Positions 53,001 through 61,241 of a stretch of 64,000 bases of DNA are shown one piece after another; the first letter of the stretch is position 1, and each line of letters opens with the position of its first letter. A model generated the notes under the pieces. It had not been told where the DNA came from, did not search any database, and saw nothing but the letters and a program-made list of their open reading frames with translations. Made by a program: the position numbers and the translations under genes. This DNA is from UBA1941 sp046329555 (GTDB taxonomy: Bacteria > Bacteroidota > Bacteroidia > Chitinophagales > LD1): assembly GCA_046329555.1 (NCBI GenBank), contig JAXLUK010000001.1:1-64000 (forward strand), in the 5' to 3' direction.

Positions 53001-55414
53001 TTACGGCAACACTGATTAAACCCCATGAAGAAACGGAATTGCCTTTAACTGTTGCTCATGGATTCGCACCAATACTAGTTGAAGAAACATCAAGGCATAT
53101 GTCGGTTCAAGTGCTGGCGCCCAAATCGGTGCGGTCTCATACACATCAAAAAATCACTGTTCGGGCTGCACCTAATGCCATGATTACACTGGCCGCCGTG
53201 GATGAAGGCATTCTGGCTATGACCGGCTACAGAACGCCTGATCCTTATGATTTCTTCTACCAAAAACGCGCCTTGAATGTGAATGCTTATGATTTGTATC
53301 CGTTGCTTTTCCCTGAGGTGAGCAGCATCAGACTGAAGACTGGTGGCGATGGATTCAATCTAAGCAAGCGGGTCAATCCAGTGCAAAATAAAAGGGTGAA
53401 GCTGCTCACCTATTGGAGTGGCATTCGTGCTACCAATAGCAACGGCGAAGCAACATTTGAATTTGATTTACCGCAGTTTAGTGGTGAAGTGCGTTTGATG
53501 GCCGTTGCGTACAAAGCAAATGCATTTGGCAGCGGCGAAGCGCATATGAAGGTAGCCGACCCCATTGTTCTGGCTACGGCCTTGCCGCGCTTTGTTGCTC
53601 CCCGAGATACTATTGAGGTTCCGGTAACCATTACGAATACTACCGCATCGGCTGCTAATGTTTCGGCCAACATTAAAACTGAAGGACCATTACAAATTAT
53701 TGGTCCGGCTAGCAAACAATCTTCGGTTTCAGGCAACGCAGAAACCCGGGTAAGTTTCAGACTTACCGCCAACGGCGCGATGGCTCCTGCGAAGGTGGTA
53801 GTTGAAGTGAATGGCGGCGGGCAGAAATACACCGAAGAAACCGATATCACGGTCAGGCCAGCGGCTTCCCTTCAAAAAGCTTCCGGTTCGGGATCCGTTG
53901 CGGCAAATACCGTGACCACCATAGACTGCGGTAATTCCGCCTACATCCCATCCAGCCAAAGTTATAAGTTGCTGGTAAGCAGATCACTACTTACCCAACA
54001 AGTGAAAGATCTGCGGTATCTGATTCAATATCCGTATGGCTGCACAGAACAAACCATTTCCGCGGCGTTTCCCCAATTGTATTATGGTGATTTAAGTGCT
54101 GCCGTTGATCCTATAGTAGCTAAAAATGCCAACTATCACATTCAGGAAGCTATTAAAAAAATTAAGATGCGTCAATTATATAATGGCGGTGTTTCGCTGT
54201 GGGATCAGGGCGAAGAACAATGGTGGGCATCGGTTTATGCAGCACATTTCCTGGTAGAAACACGTAAAGCCGGTTATGAAGTTGATGAAGATTTAACGGA
54301 TAAGTTGTTCCAATATCTGGAGGCGAAGCTTCGTAATAAAGAAATGATTACGTGGTACTACAACCGCAATCAAAATCGAAAAATTGCACCTCGTGAAGTG
54401 GCTTATAGCTTGTACGTGTTGGCGTTGGCTGGCAGGCAGCAAATTTCTACCATGAACTATTACCGCGAGAATCCGCAGTTGCTGACGCTTGATTCACGGT
54501 ATCTGCTGGCCGCAGCCTATGCGTTATCCGGCAATAAATCGCAATACGCCGCCTTGCTGCCGCAATCGTTCGCCGGCGAAGTTTCAGATAAGGAAACCGG
54601 CGGTAGTTTTGCTTCACCCATGCGTGATGAAGCTATTGCGTTAAATGTTCTAGCAGAAACCAATCCGCAGCATCCACAGGTAACGGTAATGGCTTCGCAT
54701 ATTGCACAGGAGTTAAAACAACAGCCATACCTAAGCACGCAGGAACGATGCTTTGGCTTGTTAGCCTTAGGCAAGCTGGCGCGCGATTATGCCAACAGCA
54801 ATAGCACAGCGCAACTCTACATAAACGGTAAAGTAGTTGCGGAAATGACAGGGACACCTATCCTGCTAAACAGCAAAAACCTTGCTGGATCAAGATTGGA
54901 AATACGCACAAAGGGCAATCAACCTGTATTCTATAGTTTCGAGAATGAAGGTATCACCGCCGATGGTTCATTCAAGGTTGAAGATAATTTCTTAAAAGTG
55001 CGCAAGCAGTTTTACGACCGCTACGGTCATCCAGTTAACGCCACTAATTTCACACAGAACGATTTGATTGTGGTGGGTATTACCTTGCAAAGCGCATACA
55101 GCAGAACTATTGAAAACATAGTTGTTACAGATATGTTGCCAGCCGGTTTTGAAATAGAAAATCCGCGCGTAAAAGAAATTCCGGGAATGGATTGGATTAA
55201 GGATGCTACACCAACATCAGCAACCGATTTCAGGGATGACCGGGTGAATATTTTCACCAATATTTATTCGGGAACAGTGCAGCACTTTTACTATGCCGTT
55301 CGCGCTGTATCGCCGGGTACGTTCACCGTAGGACCAGTTAGCGCCGATGCGATGTATGCCGGCGAATACCATTCCTACTCGGGCGGTGGCAAAATTACGG
55401 TTAAAGCGAAATAA
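50060..55414 (+). CDS. Alpha-2-macroglobulin family lipoprotein with thioester
   Basis: 1784 aa from the ATG at 50060, which gives a lipoprotein signal (LLLLAVLASC); the 28 codons upstream do not. Order: macroglobulin domains (residues ~20-1000, including the MG2-like YSERDMYRPGEKINLSC near 570), a bait-region-like stretch, and A2M-family segments (VRLMAVAYKANAFGSGEAHMKV). The thioester motif YPYGCTEQT follows (Cys ~1328, Gln ~1331), then the alpha/alpha toroid and a C-terminal receptor-like domain (VTDMLPAGFEIENPR). Bacterial homologues trap and inhibit proteases covalently in the periplasm. The usual partner pbpC (penicillin-binding protein 1C) is absent here. Its 3' end overlaps the convergent LuxC-like gene by 14 bp. 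Confidence 0.92.
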   Translation: MKRLLPLLLLAVLASCNQNRVKLSSTNAREEVPVLGNLIFTFDRDLVPDSLLNRWDSTAYLEFTPAITGRFQWQSPYELIFSPDRELLPSTAYKAVMTSKLTARSRYHLGYSDALSFHTPWQQMIQAQGMWALPSENATQPVIQTEVVFNYPVSADAVQKHVHLFIDGKEHAYQLTQKSDAKLFRLQINDVRPDESDHGLVVQATAGLPAIGGTTGSIEETKLTSALASPYRLTITGAEANHDGTEGTIHFYTSQQPLAQDLAAAIHITPAATFKTQITEDGFLIVSDKFNAENSYNVTINPGLKGRLGGTLRDEFTQTFMFGELEPAIKFTNNKGVYLTPAGSKNIEVSLINVPKVTVSVYKIYENNLMAALRFGQSDYNYEDYYYSDNALRSEFSLGDVVYEKSIETQSLPRRGSSRLLKFDFPDALKDYKGLYRVTIRSDQQYYLSESRFVSLSDIGLISKQNADKIWVFANSIHSAQSLPGVTITVMGANNQKIGSGTTDKNGVAEITISKRDQNGFKPTMIMAKTATDFNFLPFSSTQVETSRFDVGGKNINASTLDAFIYSERDMYRPGEKINLSCIVRNSLWQSPGQVPVKMTILLPNGQELKTIRKTLNEEGSMEAAIELSPAAITGSYTVEVYTANDVLLNSTNLLVEEFMPDRIKVTASLNQPALQPGQTAQLDILAENYFGPPAANRNYEVEIQVHTKNFSPKQYPGFDFSLNTGDNFNTINREGKTDDQGRAKESWTVPAEYANNGILEAGFYTTVFDESGRPVNRKCGAAIYTQPVFVGLGSTEYYCPVNQVMQIPIIALNKDEQPVATKAHLLILKREYKTVLSKSGSYYRYESQQEVKTIVNEDIVLPAGTRQYPFIPKTSGDYEIQLSVPGVNRFVSHTFFSYGWGLESSSFDVNNEGQVDISLDKAKYKTGESAKILFKTPFNGKLLVTIETDKVLEHFYLQTEKRTASASIDIKPGFLPNAYITATLIKPHEETELPLTVAHGFAPILVEETSRHMSVQVLAPKSVRSHTHQKITVRAAPNAMITLAAVDEGILAMTGYRTPDPYDFFYQKRALNVNAYDLYPLLFPEVSSIRLKTGGDGFNLSKRVNPVQNKRVKLLTYWSGIRATNSNGEATFEFDLPQFSGEVRLMAVAYKANAFGSGEAHMKVADPIVLATALPRFVAPRDTIEVPVTITNTTASAANVSANIKTEGPLQIIGPASKQSSVSGNAETRVSFRLTANGAMAPAKVVVEVNGGGQKYTEETDITVRPAASLQKASGSGSVAANTVTTIDCGNSAYIPSSQSYKLLVSRSLLTQQVKDLRYLIQYPYGCTEQTISAAFPQLYYGDLSAAVDPIVAKNANYHIQEAIKKIKMRQLYNGGVSLWDQGEEQWWASVYAAHFLVETRKAGYEVDEDLTDKLFQYLEAKLRNKEMITWYYNRNQNRKIAPREVAYSLYVLALAGRQQISTMNYYRENPQLLTLDSRYLLAAAYALSGNKSQYAALLPQSFAGEVSDKETGGSFASPMRDEAIALNVLAETNPQHPQVTVMASHIAQELKQQPYLSTQERCFGLLALGKLARDYANSNSTAQLYINGKVVAEMTGTPILLNSKNLAGSRLEIRTKGNQPVFYSFENEGITADGSFKVEDNFLKVRKQFYDRYGHPVNATNFTQNDLIVVGITLQSAYSRTIENIVVTDMLPAGFEIENPRVKEIPGMDWIKDATPTSATDFRDDRVNIFTNIYSGTVQHFYYAVRAVSPGTFTVGPVSADAMYAGEYHSYSGGGKITVKAK

Positions 55415-56432
55415 GGAAACGAATGGTATCAACGCCATCGGCATAATCGGCAAGGCCCGGTTGCTGCGCTGTGCCAAACACTACCGTTGGAACTTCCGGT
55501 AAAACGCCAGGGGAAGCTACGACGCACTGGATTTGTGGCGCCGCCACCTGAAGGGCAGCGGTTAAGGCCTCCGTGTTTTCGTAGGTCTCGTAATATAGCA
55601 CCGCAATAGGCGAAGCAATAGCGTTCTTCTCTTCCAGCATCACAAAATCGTTGGAATAGTGCTGCGTTTTATTCATCAACAAAATGGTACGATTGTAATC
55701 GTAGTTGTTCATGTACTTGGTGTGGTGATGCAACCATTGGTAACGCTCGAAATAAGGGAACAAAACACGTACATCGTAATCCTTCGGCACATACAATTTC
55801 GATACATTCCTGCATCCTAAACCAAAGTACAGGAAGATGTCATCGGCCAGCGCCTCCAGCTCCTCCTTCGTTTCGTTCCCGTTTAATACAGCCACCGAGT
55901 TGCGGTTACGTCTTAAAATAGCCGGATAATTCCTGAAATAATGTTCAAAATATCGATTGGTATTATCACTGCCCGTAGCAATAACCGCATCAAATTGCGT
56001 TAGCTTATCCACCAACTGAATCTGCTCAGAAAATCCCGGATCAATTTTTTTCAAAGAATCCAATAGATAAAGCAACAAGCCATCATCCTTGCTCGATAAT
56101 TTCAATTGTGCTTTATAACCGGTAAGATAAACACAAAGGAAATCGTGAAATCCTACCAATGGTATATTTCCTGCCATCACCAAGCCTACCCTCAGCAATT
56201 TTCTCGGTTGGTCAGGTATCGAATAGGCATTCAGCCACAACCGTAAAGCAGAATCATTTAACATCGAACCACGAACGGCTTCCCATGCCGATTGCATAAA
56301 AGCTGGAACGAACCAAGGGTTTAAGCGCTGTCCGCCTTCAATCATAGCAGCCAACAGAGAATCATTGTCCATTCTCTCGCCTAGTTGCGCGATATACCCG
56401 ATGCGTTCTTCCAATGTGGTCATTATTCCCAT
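55401..56432 (-). CDS. LuxC-type acyl-CoA reductase
   Basis: 343 aa, an aldehyde-dehydrogenase-fold protein of the LuxC/acyl-CoA reductase family. Visible are RVGLVMAGNIPLVGFHDFLCVYLTGYKAQLKLSSKD near residues 80-115, DAVIATGSDNTNRYFEHYF, RNRNSVAVLNGNETKEEL, and the catalytic Cys region FLYFGLGCRNVSKLYVP near 205-220. It is expected to reduce fatty acyl-CoA or acyl-enzyme to aldehyde. It is the last gene of an operon with the SixA-like phosphatase, GT2 transferase and carboxylase; the joint role is not known. No luxAB or luxE is present. Confidence 0.88.
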   Translation of the reverse strand: MGIMTTLEERIGYIAQLGERMDNDSLLAAMIEGGQRLNPWFVPAFMQSAWEAVRGSMLNDSALRLWLNAYSIPDQPRKLLRVGLVMAGNIPLVGFHDFLCVYLTGYKAQLKLSSKDDGLLLYLLDSLKKIDPGFSEQIQLVDKLTQFDAVIATGSDNTNRYFEHYFRNYPAILRRNRNSVAVLNGNETKEELEALADDIFLYFGLGCRNVSKLYVPKDYDVRVLFPYFERYQWLHHHTKYMNNYDYNRTILLMNKTQHYSNDFVMLEEKNAIASPIAVLYYETYENTEALTAALQVAAPQIQCVVASPGVLPEVPTVVFGTAQQPGLADYADGVDTIRFLISL

Positions 56433-56447
56433 GATTCAAAAAACTTC

Positions 56448-56951
56448 TTATCGTAACTCAACAGCTCCCCATTTTGGCACAATAAAAAATGAGAGCACTC
56501 CTTTCTGCACAACAACATCTTTCCAACTCGCTGCATGAAACAACAACCCCGCAACACCGCCAGTGGGAACATGATCAATGCGACTATCGGTTAGTGTTGC
56601 AATAATTGAGGTGAACGAAGGATTATGCCCTACCAATAATACCGAGTTAACCTGATCATTCAAGTCAGCAATAACGTGCAATAGATCTTCAACACTCGCT
56701 TCGTAAATGGCATTTGCCGAAGTGATCTCCTGCTCGGGGAAACCAGTTTCTTTGCAAAACAGTGCGGCCGTTTGCCTGGTGCGTTTAGTAGGACTGGCCA
56801 ACACCATATCTGGCCGGAAACCCGTTTTACGCAGCTCGGCCGCCACCAAATTCATATCGGTTTTCCGGTGCTCAGCTAAAGGACGATCAAAATCTTCCAT
56901 TGCTCCCTGAGGAACCGCTTTGAGGTGACGCATGAACACCAGTGTTTTCAT
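56448..56951 (-). CDS. SixA-like histidine phosphatase
   Basis: 167 aa. The phosphoglycerate-mutase-like start FMRHLKAVPQG carries the catalytic Arg-His; SixA proteins usually have RHAK or RHG, so RHLK is a mild variant. The second catalytic pair is in VLLVGHNPSFTSI. The short length and lack of a signal peptide fit cytoplasmic SixA-like phosphohistidine phosphatases, but a different small phosphorylated substrate is possible. The start overlaps the stop of the GT2 gene by ATGA; the LuxC-like gene is 15 nt downstream. Confidence 0.85.
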   Translation of the reverse strand: MKTLVFMRHLKAVPQGAMEDFDRPLAEHRKTDMNLVAAELRKTGFRPDMVLASPTKRTRQTAALFCKETGFPEQEITSANAIYEASVEDLLHVIADLNDQVNSVLLVGHNPSFTSIIATLTDSRIDHVPTGGVAGLLFHAASWKDVVVQKGVLSFFIVPKWGAVELR

Positions 56952-57958
56952 AATTCGGTGAAACGGCGTTTACCCTGAATGAAATAGGCCCATACCACTG
57001 ACCCTGAAAATAAAGGAACCTGCGCTGTTATCTGCTGTCTTTTGCTTAACATCTTTCCTGCCCCTTGCAACGCATGAATATGCGCCTTGGCAATGGCCAA
57101 AAAATCAGCGGTCTTCTTGGCTTTTAGCAAACTTTGCCAGGCCGCTACTACATCTAAAATCCAGCGCAGCGGCAACTTCCACCATAATGCCGATGCCGGC
57201 AAATTCTTCATCAGCAAAAACAAATTATTGCGGAAGTTAAGATACGTTTTGCGCGGATTGCCTTGTGGTAAGCTGCCGCCACCAACGTGGTAAACAATCG
57301 ATTCAGGAATCACCACAATGCGATGGCCGTAATTCCATATTCGCCAACACAAATCAATTTCTTCCTGATGCGCAAAAAAATCTTCATCCAATCCCCCTAC
57401 CTCCCAATACACTGAAGATCGTACAAACAAGGCCGCTCCGGATGCCCAGAAAATATCAACTATACTCTCGTATTGGCCATGATCGGGTTCTACCGTATCA
57501 AACAACCGTCCCCTGCAAAACGCATAACCCAGCGAATCCATAAATCCACCTGATGCGCCTGCATATTCAAAACTGTTGCGTTCATGAAAAGCACGCAGTT
57601 TAGGCTGGGCCGCTGCCACTTCCGGATGTTGGTCGAGATACGAGATCAACGGTTCTAACCAACCCGCACTCACCTCTACATCCTGATTCAGCAACAAAAA
57701 ATATTCGGCATCTAACTGTTTCAGTGCGTAGTTATATCCGCCTGCAAATCCTCTGTTGGCGCCGGTTTCAACAATGTGCACCGAAGGAAAACGTTCGCGA
57801 ACAAAAGCTACAGAATCATCCGAAGAAGCATTATCAGCATATACTACTTGTACGCCGCTGATTTGAGAATGCTGTACAACCGAGGGTAAAAACTGTTCCA
57901 GAAAACGTTTGCCATTCCATCCCAGAATAACCACAGCTACCTTAACACGATTCGTCAT
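56948..57958 (-). CDS. GT2 glycosyltransferase
   Basis: 336 aa. GT-A fold family 2 enzyme: VAVVILGWNGKRFLEQFLPS (nucleotide-binding start), YADNASSDDSV, GANRGFAGGYNYAL and the metal-binding LLNQDVEV (an N-Q-D variant of D-x-D). Then VRSSVYWEVGGLDEDFFAHQEEIDLCWR holds the catalytic ED-like region. It resembles rhamnosyl-type transferases that extend surface polysaccharides. A hydrophobic segment near the C-terminus may bind the membrane. It starts 7 nt after the carboxylase gene in the same operon. Confidence 0.9.
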   Translation of the reverse strand: MTNRVKVAVVILGWNGKRFLEQFLPSVVQHSQISGVQVVYADNASSDDSVAFVRERFPSVHIVETGANRGFAGGYNYALKQLDAEYFLLLNQDVEVSAGWLEPLISYLDQHPEVAAAQPKLRAFHERNSFEYAGASGGFMDSLGYAFCRGRLFDTVEPDHGQYESIVDIFWASGAALFVRSSVYWEVGGLDEDFFAHQEEIDLCWRIWNYGHRIVVIPESIVYHVGGGSLPQGNPRKTYLNFRNNLFLLMKNLPASALWWKLPLRWILDVVAAWQSLLKAKKTADFLAIAKAHIHALQGAGKMLSKRQQITAQVPLFSGSVVWAYFIQGKRRFTEL

Positions 57959-57965
57959 ATCTAAA

Positions 57966-59507
57966 CTACAATGGAATGTTTCCGTGTTTCTTCCTCGGCA
58001 GTTTCACCGCCTTGGTGGCACACACACTAAACGCACGTATCAGCTTCTCTCTGGTTTTCGCCGGCTCTATCACTTCATCCACAAAACCGCGGGCCGCTGC
58101 TTTGTAGGGATGCGCAAAATTGTCGGTATATACTTGCACCATCTCCTGCAACTTCGCTGCCGGATCAGATGCACTTGAAATTTCTTTTTTGAAAATAATC
58201 TCCGCCGCGCCCTTGGCTCCCATCACTGCAATTTCTGCATTGGGCCAGGCAAAATTCATATCTGCGCCAATGTGCTTCGAATTCATCACATCGTACGCAC
58301 CGCCATAAGCCTTGCGCACAATCACCGTAATTTTGGGCACGGTAGCTTCACTGAAAGCATACAATAACTTCGCACCATTAGAAATAATACCATGCCATTC
58401 CTGATCGGTACCGGGTAAAAATCCGGGAACATCCACCAAAGTCAGCAGCGGAATATTGAAACAATCGCAGAAGCGAACAAAGCGCGCCGCCTTCTTCGAT
58501 GAATTAATATCCAGAACACCGGCCAGCACGGCTGGCTGATTGGCCACGATGCCAATGCTGCGCCCGGCCAAACGCGCAAAGCCTACCACAATGTTCTCGG
58601 CATAGTCTTTATGCACTTCCATGAAACTCTCGGCATCGGCCAATTCAGCAATAATATCGCGCACATCGTAGGGCTGCGAAGGATTTTCAGGAATAACGTG
58701 ATTCAACTTCTCCCGGCATTCATTGCCTATCGTGTAAGGCAGCAGCGGCACGGTGTCCTCGCAATTCTGCGGCACATAACTAAACAACCGCTTGATTCCG
58801 TTGATACACTCCACCTCATTGGCGAAAGCAAAATGCGTGACGCCCGATTTGCTGGCATGTGTATGCGCACCGCCCAAATCCTCACTGGTTACATCTTCAT
58901 GGGTAACTGTCTTCACCACATTCGGACCCGTCACGAACATGTACGACGTCTGTTCCACCATCGCAATAAAATCGGTCATGGCCGGTGAATACACCGCTCC
59001 GCCGGCGCATGGCCCCATTATGGCAGAAATCTGCGGCACCACACCCGAAGCCATCACATTGCGGTAAAAAATATCGGCATAGCCGCCCAAAGAAACCACC
59101 CCTTCCTGAATACGCGCACCGCCTGAATCATTCAAACCAATCACCGGAATACCATTCTTCATGGCCAAATCCATTATCTTCACAATCTTTTCAGCATGCG
59201 TCTCGGAAAGCGAACCGCCAAACACCGTAAAATCCTGTGAAAATACATACACCGGACGGCCCGAAATACAGCCGTAGCCGGTTACCACACCATCGCCGGC
59301 ATATACTTCCTTATCAATACCAAAATCCCGTGCCCGGTGTTCTACAAACATCCCAATCTCTTCAAAAGAACCTTCATCCAATAGCAGATCGATGCGTTCC
59401 CGGGCGGTGAGTTTGCCCTTTTTATGCTGCGACGCAATGCGGTCTTTTCCACCGCCTTCCATAGCCGCCGCAGTCTTCGTTTTTAGCTGTTCCAATTGTT
59501 TCTGCAT
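57966..59507 (-). CDS. Acyl-CoA carboxylase, carboxyltransferase (beta) subunit
   Basis: 513 aa from the ATG at 59507. It is a carboxyltransferase of the propionyl-CoA/methylcrotonyl-CoA type, moving CO2 from biotin to an acyl-CoA. KLTARERIDLLLDEGSFEE near residue 30, FSQDFTVFGGSLSE, GLNDSGGARIQEG (acyl-CoA oxyanion hole), and PQISAIMGPCAGGAVYSPA are present. So are the second half LVDVPGFLPGTDQEWHGII and KAYGGAYDVM. Its length and motifs fit propionyl-CoA carboxylase beta (PccB) best. The biotin carboxylase partner is not in the window. A TATTTTGC box lies five bases before the start. First gene of a four-gene operon. Confidence 0.93.
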   Translation of the reverse strand: MQKQLEQLKTKTAAAMEGGGKDRIASQHKKGKLTARERIDLLLDEGSFEEIGMFVEHRARDFGIDKEVYAGDGVVTGYGCISGRPVYVFSQDFTVFGGSLSETHAEKIVKIMDLAMKNGIPVIGLNDSGGARIQEGVVSLGGYADIFYRNVMASGVVPQISAIMGPCAGGAVYSPAMTDFIAMVEQTSYMFVTGPNVVKTVTHEDVTSEDLGGAHTHASKSGVTHFAFANEVECINGIKRLFSYVPQNCEDTVPLLPYTIGNECREKLNHVIPENPSQPYDVRDIIAELADAESFMEVHKDYAENIVVGFARLAGRSIGIVANQPAVLAGVLDINSSKKAARFVRFCDCFNIPLLTLVDVPGFLPGTDQEWHGIISNGAKLLYAFSEATVPKITVIVRKAYGGAYDVMNSKHIGADMNFAWPNAEIAVMGAKGAAEIIFKKEISSASDPAAKLQEMVQVYTDNFAHPYKAAARGFVDEVIEPAKTREKLIRAFSVCATKAVKLPRKKHGNIPL

Positions 59508-59512
59508 GGGGT

Positions 59513-59520
59513 GCAAAATA
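59513..59520 (-). promoter_or_regulatory. Candidate -7 box of the carboxylase operon
   Basis: On the minus strand TATTTTGC lies five bases before the ATG at 59507, a near match to TAnnTTTG with a short spacer. The same octamer is found before folK and the APC permease. Confidence 0.4.
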
Positions 59521-59535
59521 GAAATTTAAATTTCG

Positions 59536-59543
59536 TAACCTTG
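59536..59543 (+). promoter_or_regulatory. Candidate -7 box of nuoF
   Basis: TAACCTTG is one base from TAnnTTTG and ends 8 nt before the nuoF ATG. It gives the isolated nuoF gene its own possible promoter, divergent from the carboxylase operon. Confidence 0.4.
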
Positions 59544-59551
59544 CCCTGATT

Positions 59552-60925
59552 ATGGGCATAAAAATATTACTGGAACACGCCGATGTTCCAAATATTCACA
59601 CCTATGAGGTGTACCGCAGCAAGGGCGGTTATCAGTCGGTGGAAAAAGCGCTGAAAATGGCGCCGAATGATATCGTGGAAGAGGTGAAGAAAAGCGGTCT
59701 GCGCGGACGCGGCGGCGCCGGTTTTCCCACCGGCATGAAATGGAGCTTCATCGATAAGAAAAGCGGCCGGCCGCGCCACTTGGTTTGCAATGCCGATGAA
59801 AGCGAACCGGGCACCTTCAAAGACCGCTACCTGATGGAAAAACTGCCGCACTTACTGGTGGAAGGCATGATTTGTTCCAGCATCGCGCTGGAGGCGCATC
59901 TCTCCTATATCTACATCCGCGGTGAATACATGTGGGTGTACCGCATCCTGGAACGCGCCATCAACGAGGCATATGCCAATGGTTGGTTAGGCAAAAATAT
60001 CAAGGGCAGCGGATACGACTTAGACCTTCACGTTACCTGCGGCGCCGGCGCCTACATCTGCGGTGAAGAAACCGCACTCATTGAGTCACTGGAAGGCAAG
60101 CGCGGCAATCCGCGCATTAAGCCGCCCTTCCCGGCTGTAGTAGGTTTGTATGGCAATCCTACCGTGGTCAACAATGTGGAAACTATCATGGACATTCCGT
60201 GGATTGTAAATCACGGCGGTGATGAATTTGCCAAAATTGGCGTGGGAAAAAGTACAGGAACTAAACTCATTTCGGCCAGCGGCAACATCCGCAAACCGGG
60301 TGTGTATGAAATTGAATTAGGCATTACGGTAGAAGATTTTGTGATGAGCGATGAATGGTGCGGCGGCATGCAAACCGACCGTCCGCTGAAAGCCTGCGTG
60401 CCGGGCGGCAGCTCAGTTCCTATTCTTCCGGCCAACCTGTTATTTAAAACCGCAAAAGGCGAAACCCGTCTGATGACCTACGAAAGCATGAGCGATGGTG
60501 GTTTCGCCACGGGTTCTATGATTGGCTCTGGTGGATTTATTGTTTATGACGACCGCCAGTGTATTGTGCGCAATACCTGGAATTTTTCGCGCTTCTATCA
60601 CCATGAAAGCTGCGGACAATGCTCGCCTTGCCGCGAAGGTACCGGATGGCTGGAAAAAGTGACCTGGCGCCTGGAACACGGCTATGGCCGCATGGAAGAC
60701 ATCGATTTGCTGTGGGATATTCAGCGCAAGATTGAAGGCAATACCATTTGTCCGCTGGGCGATGCCGCCGCATGGCCGGTAGCCGCGGCGCTGCGTCATT
60801 TCCGCGATGAATTTGAATTCCACGTAAAGTACCCTGAGAAAATTAAAGACCGCAAACATTTTGAAGCTGAGCCTTGGGAAAAGGTGAAGCATCTGGTGCA
60901 AAAAGAAGTGGCAGTTTCTGCGTAA
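59552..60925 (+). CDS. nuoF: NADH-quinone oxidoreductase subunit F
   Basis: 457 aa. It carries the NADH and FMN site and cluster N3 of complex I. Motifs are KKSGLRGRGGAGFPTGMKW near residue 55, NADESEPGTFKDR (NADH/FMN binding), GAGAYICGEETALIESLEGKRG, and the cluster ligands C-x2-C-x2-C in ESCGQCSPCREG with a fourth Cys in NTICPLGD. It is complete and normal in length. It is separated from nuoABCDE by 17.6 kb of unrelated genes, and no nuoG follows; instead a toxin-antitoxin pair begins 19 nt downstream. Confidence 0.98.
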   Translation: MGIKILLEHADVPNIHTYEVYRSKGGYQSVEKALKMAPNDIVEEVKKSGLRGRGGAGFPTGMKWSFIDKKSGRPRHLVCNADESEPGTFKDRYLMEKLPHLLVEGMICSSIALEAHLSYIYIRGEYMWVYRILERAINEAYANGWLGKNIKGSGYDLDLHVTCGAGAYICGEETALIESLEGKRGNPRIKPPFPAVVGLYGNPTVVNNVETIMDIPWIVNHGGDEFAKIGVGKSTGTKLISASGNIRKPGVYEIELGITVEDFVMSDEWCGGMQTDRPLKACVPGGSSVPILPANLLFKTAKGETRLMTYESMSDGGFATGSMIGSGGFIVYDDRQCIVRNTWNFSRFYHHESCGQCSPCREGTGWLEKVTWRLEHGYGRMEDIDLLWDIQRKIEGNTICPLGDAAAWPVAAALRHFRDEFEFHVKYPEKIKDRKHFEAEPWEKVKHLVQKEVAVSA

Positions 60926-60930
60926 CTTTG
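60923..60930 (+). promoter_or_regulatory. -7 box of the mntA-hepT pair
   Basis: TAACTTTG matches TAnnTTTG exactly and includes the nuoF stop codon TAA (60923-60925). It is 14 nt before the GTG start of the nucleotidyltransferase gene. No clear -33 box was found. Confidence 0.5.
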
Positions 60931-60944
60931 TACGAAACAAAGCC

Positions 60945-61241
60945 GTGTTAACACGCGATTTCATACTGCATAAACTTCGGGCTTCCTTACCGGATTTAAA
61001 GCTCTTGGGTATCACCAAAGTGGCCCTTTATGGCTCCTTCGCTCGTGGCGATCAGCACGCGCAAAGCGATATCGATATTCTGGTAGAAGTTGATTATGAT
61101 CACTTTAGATTCAGCAGATATAATGAAGCTTGTGATCTGATGGAACAATTGTTTAAAGGCCAAAAAGTTTCTATAACTACCAAGGCCGGTTTGCCTGCAA
61201 AAATTGCTGCATTAGCCTTGCATGACGTAGTATATGCGTAA
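60945..61241 (+). CDS. mntA: MNT-domain nucleotidyltransferase antitoxin (MntA-like)
   Basis: 98 aa from a GTG start. A minimal nucleotidyltransferase with the exact active-site pattern G-S-x10-D-x-D (Gly30-Ser31 ... Asp42-Ile-Asp44) and a further acidic residue near 48-50. In MNT-HEPN pairs this protein neutralises the toxin by transferring AMP groups to a tyrosine in the toxin's H-x-Y motif. It overlaps the HEPN gene by 8 nt, the usual tight pairing. It starts 19 nt after nuoF with its own promoter box. Confidence 0.9.
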   Translation: MLTRDFILHKLRASLPDLKLLGITKVALYGSFARGDQHAQSDIDILVEVDYDHFRFSRYNEACDLMEQLFKGQKVSITTKAGLPAKIAALALHDVVYA

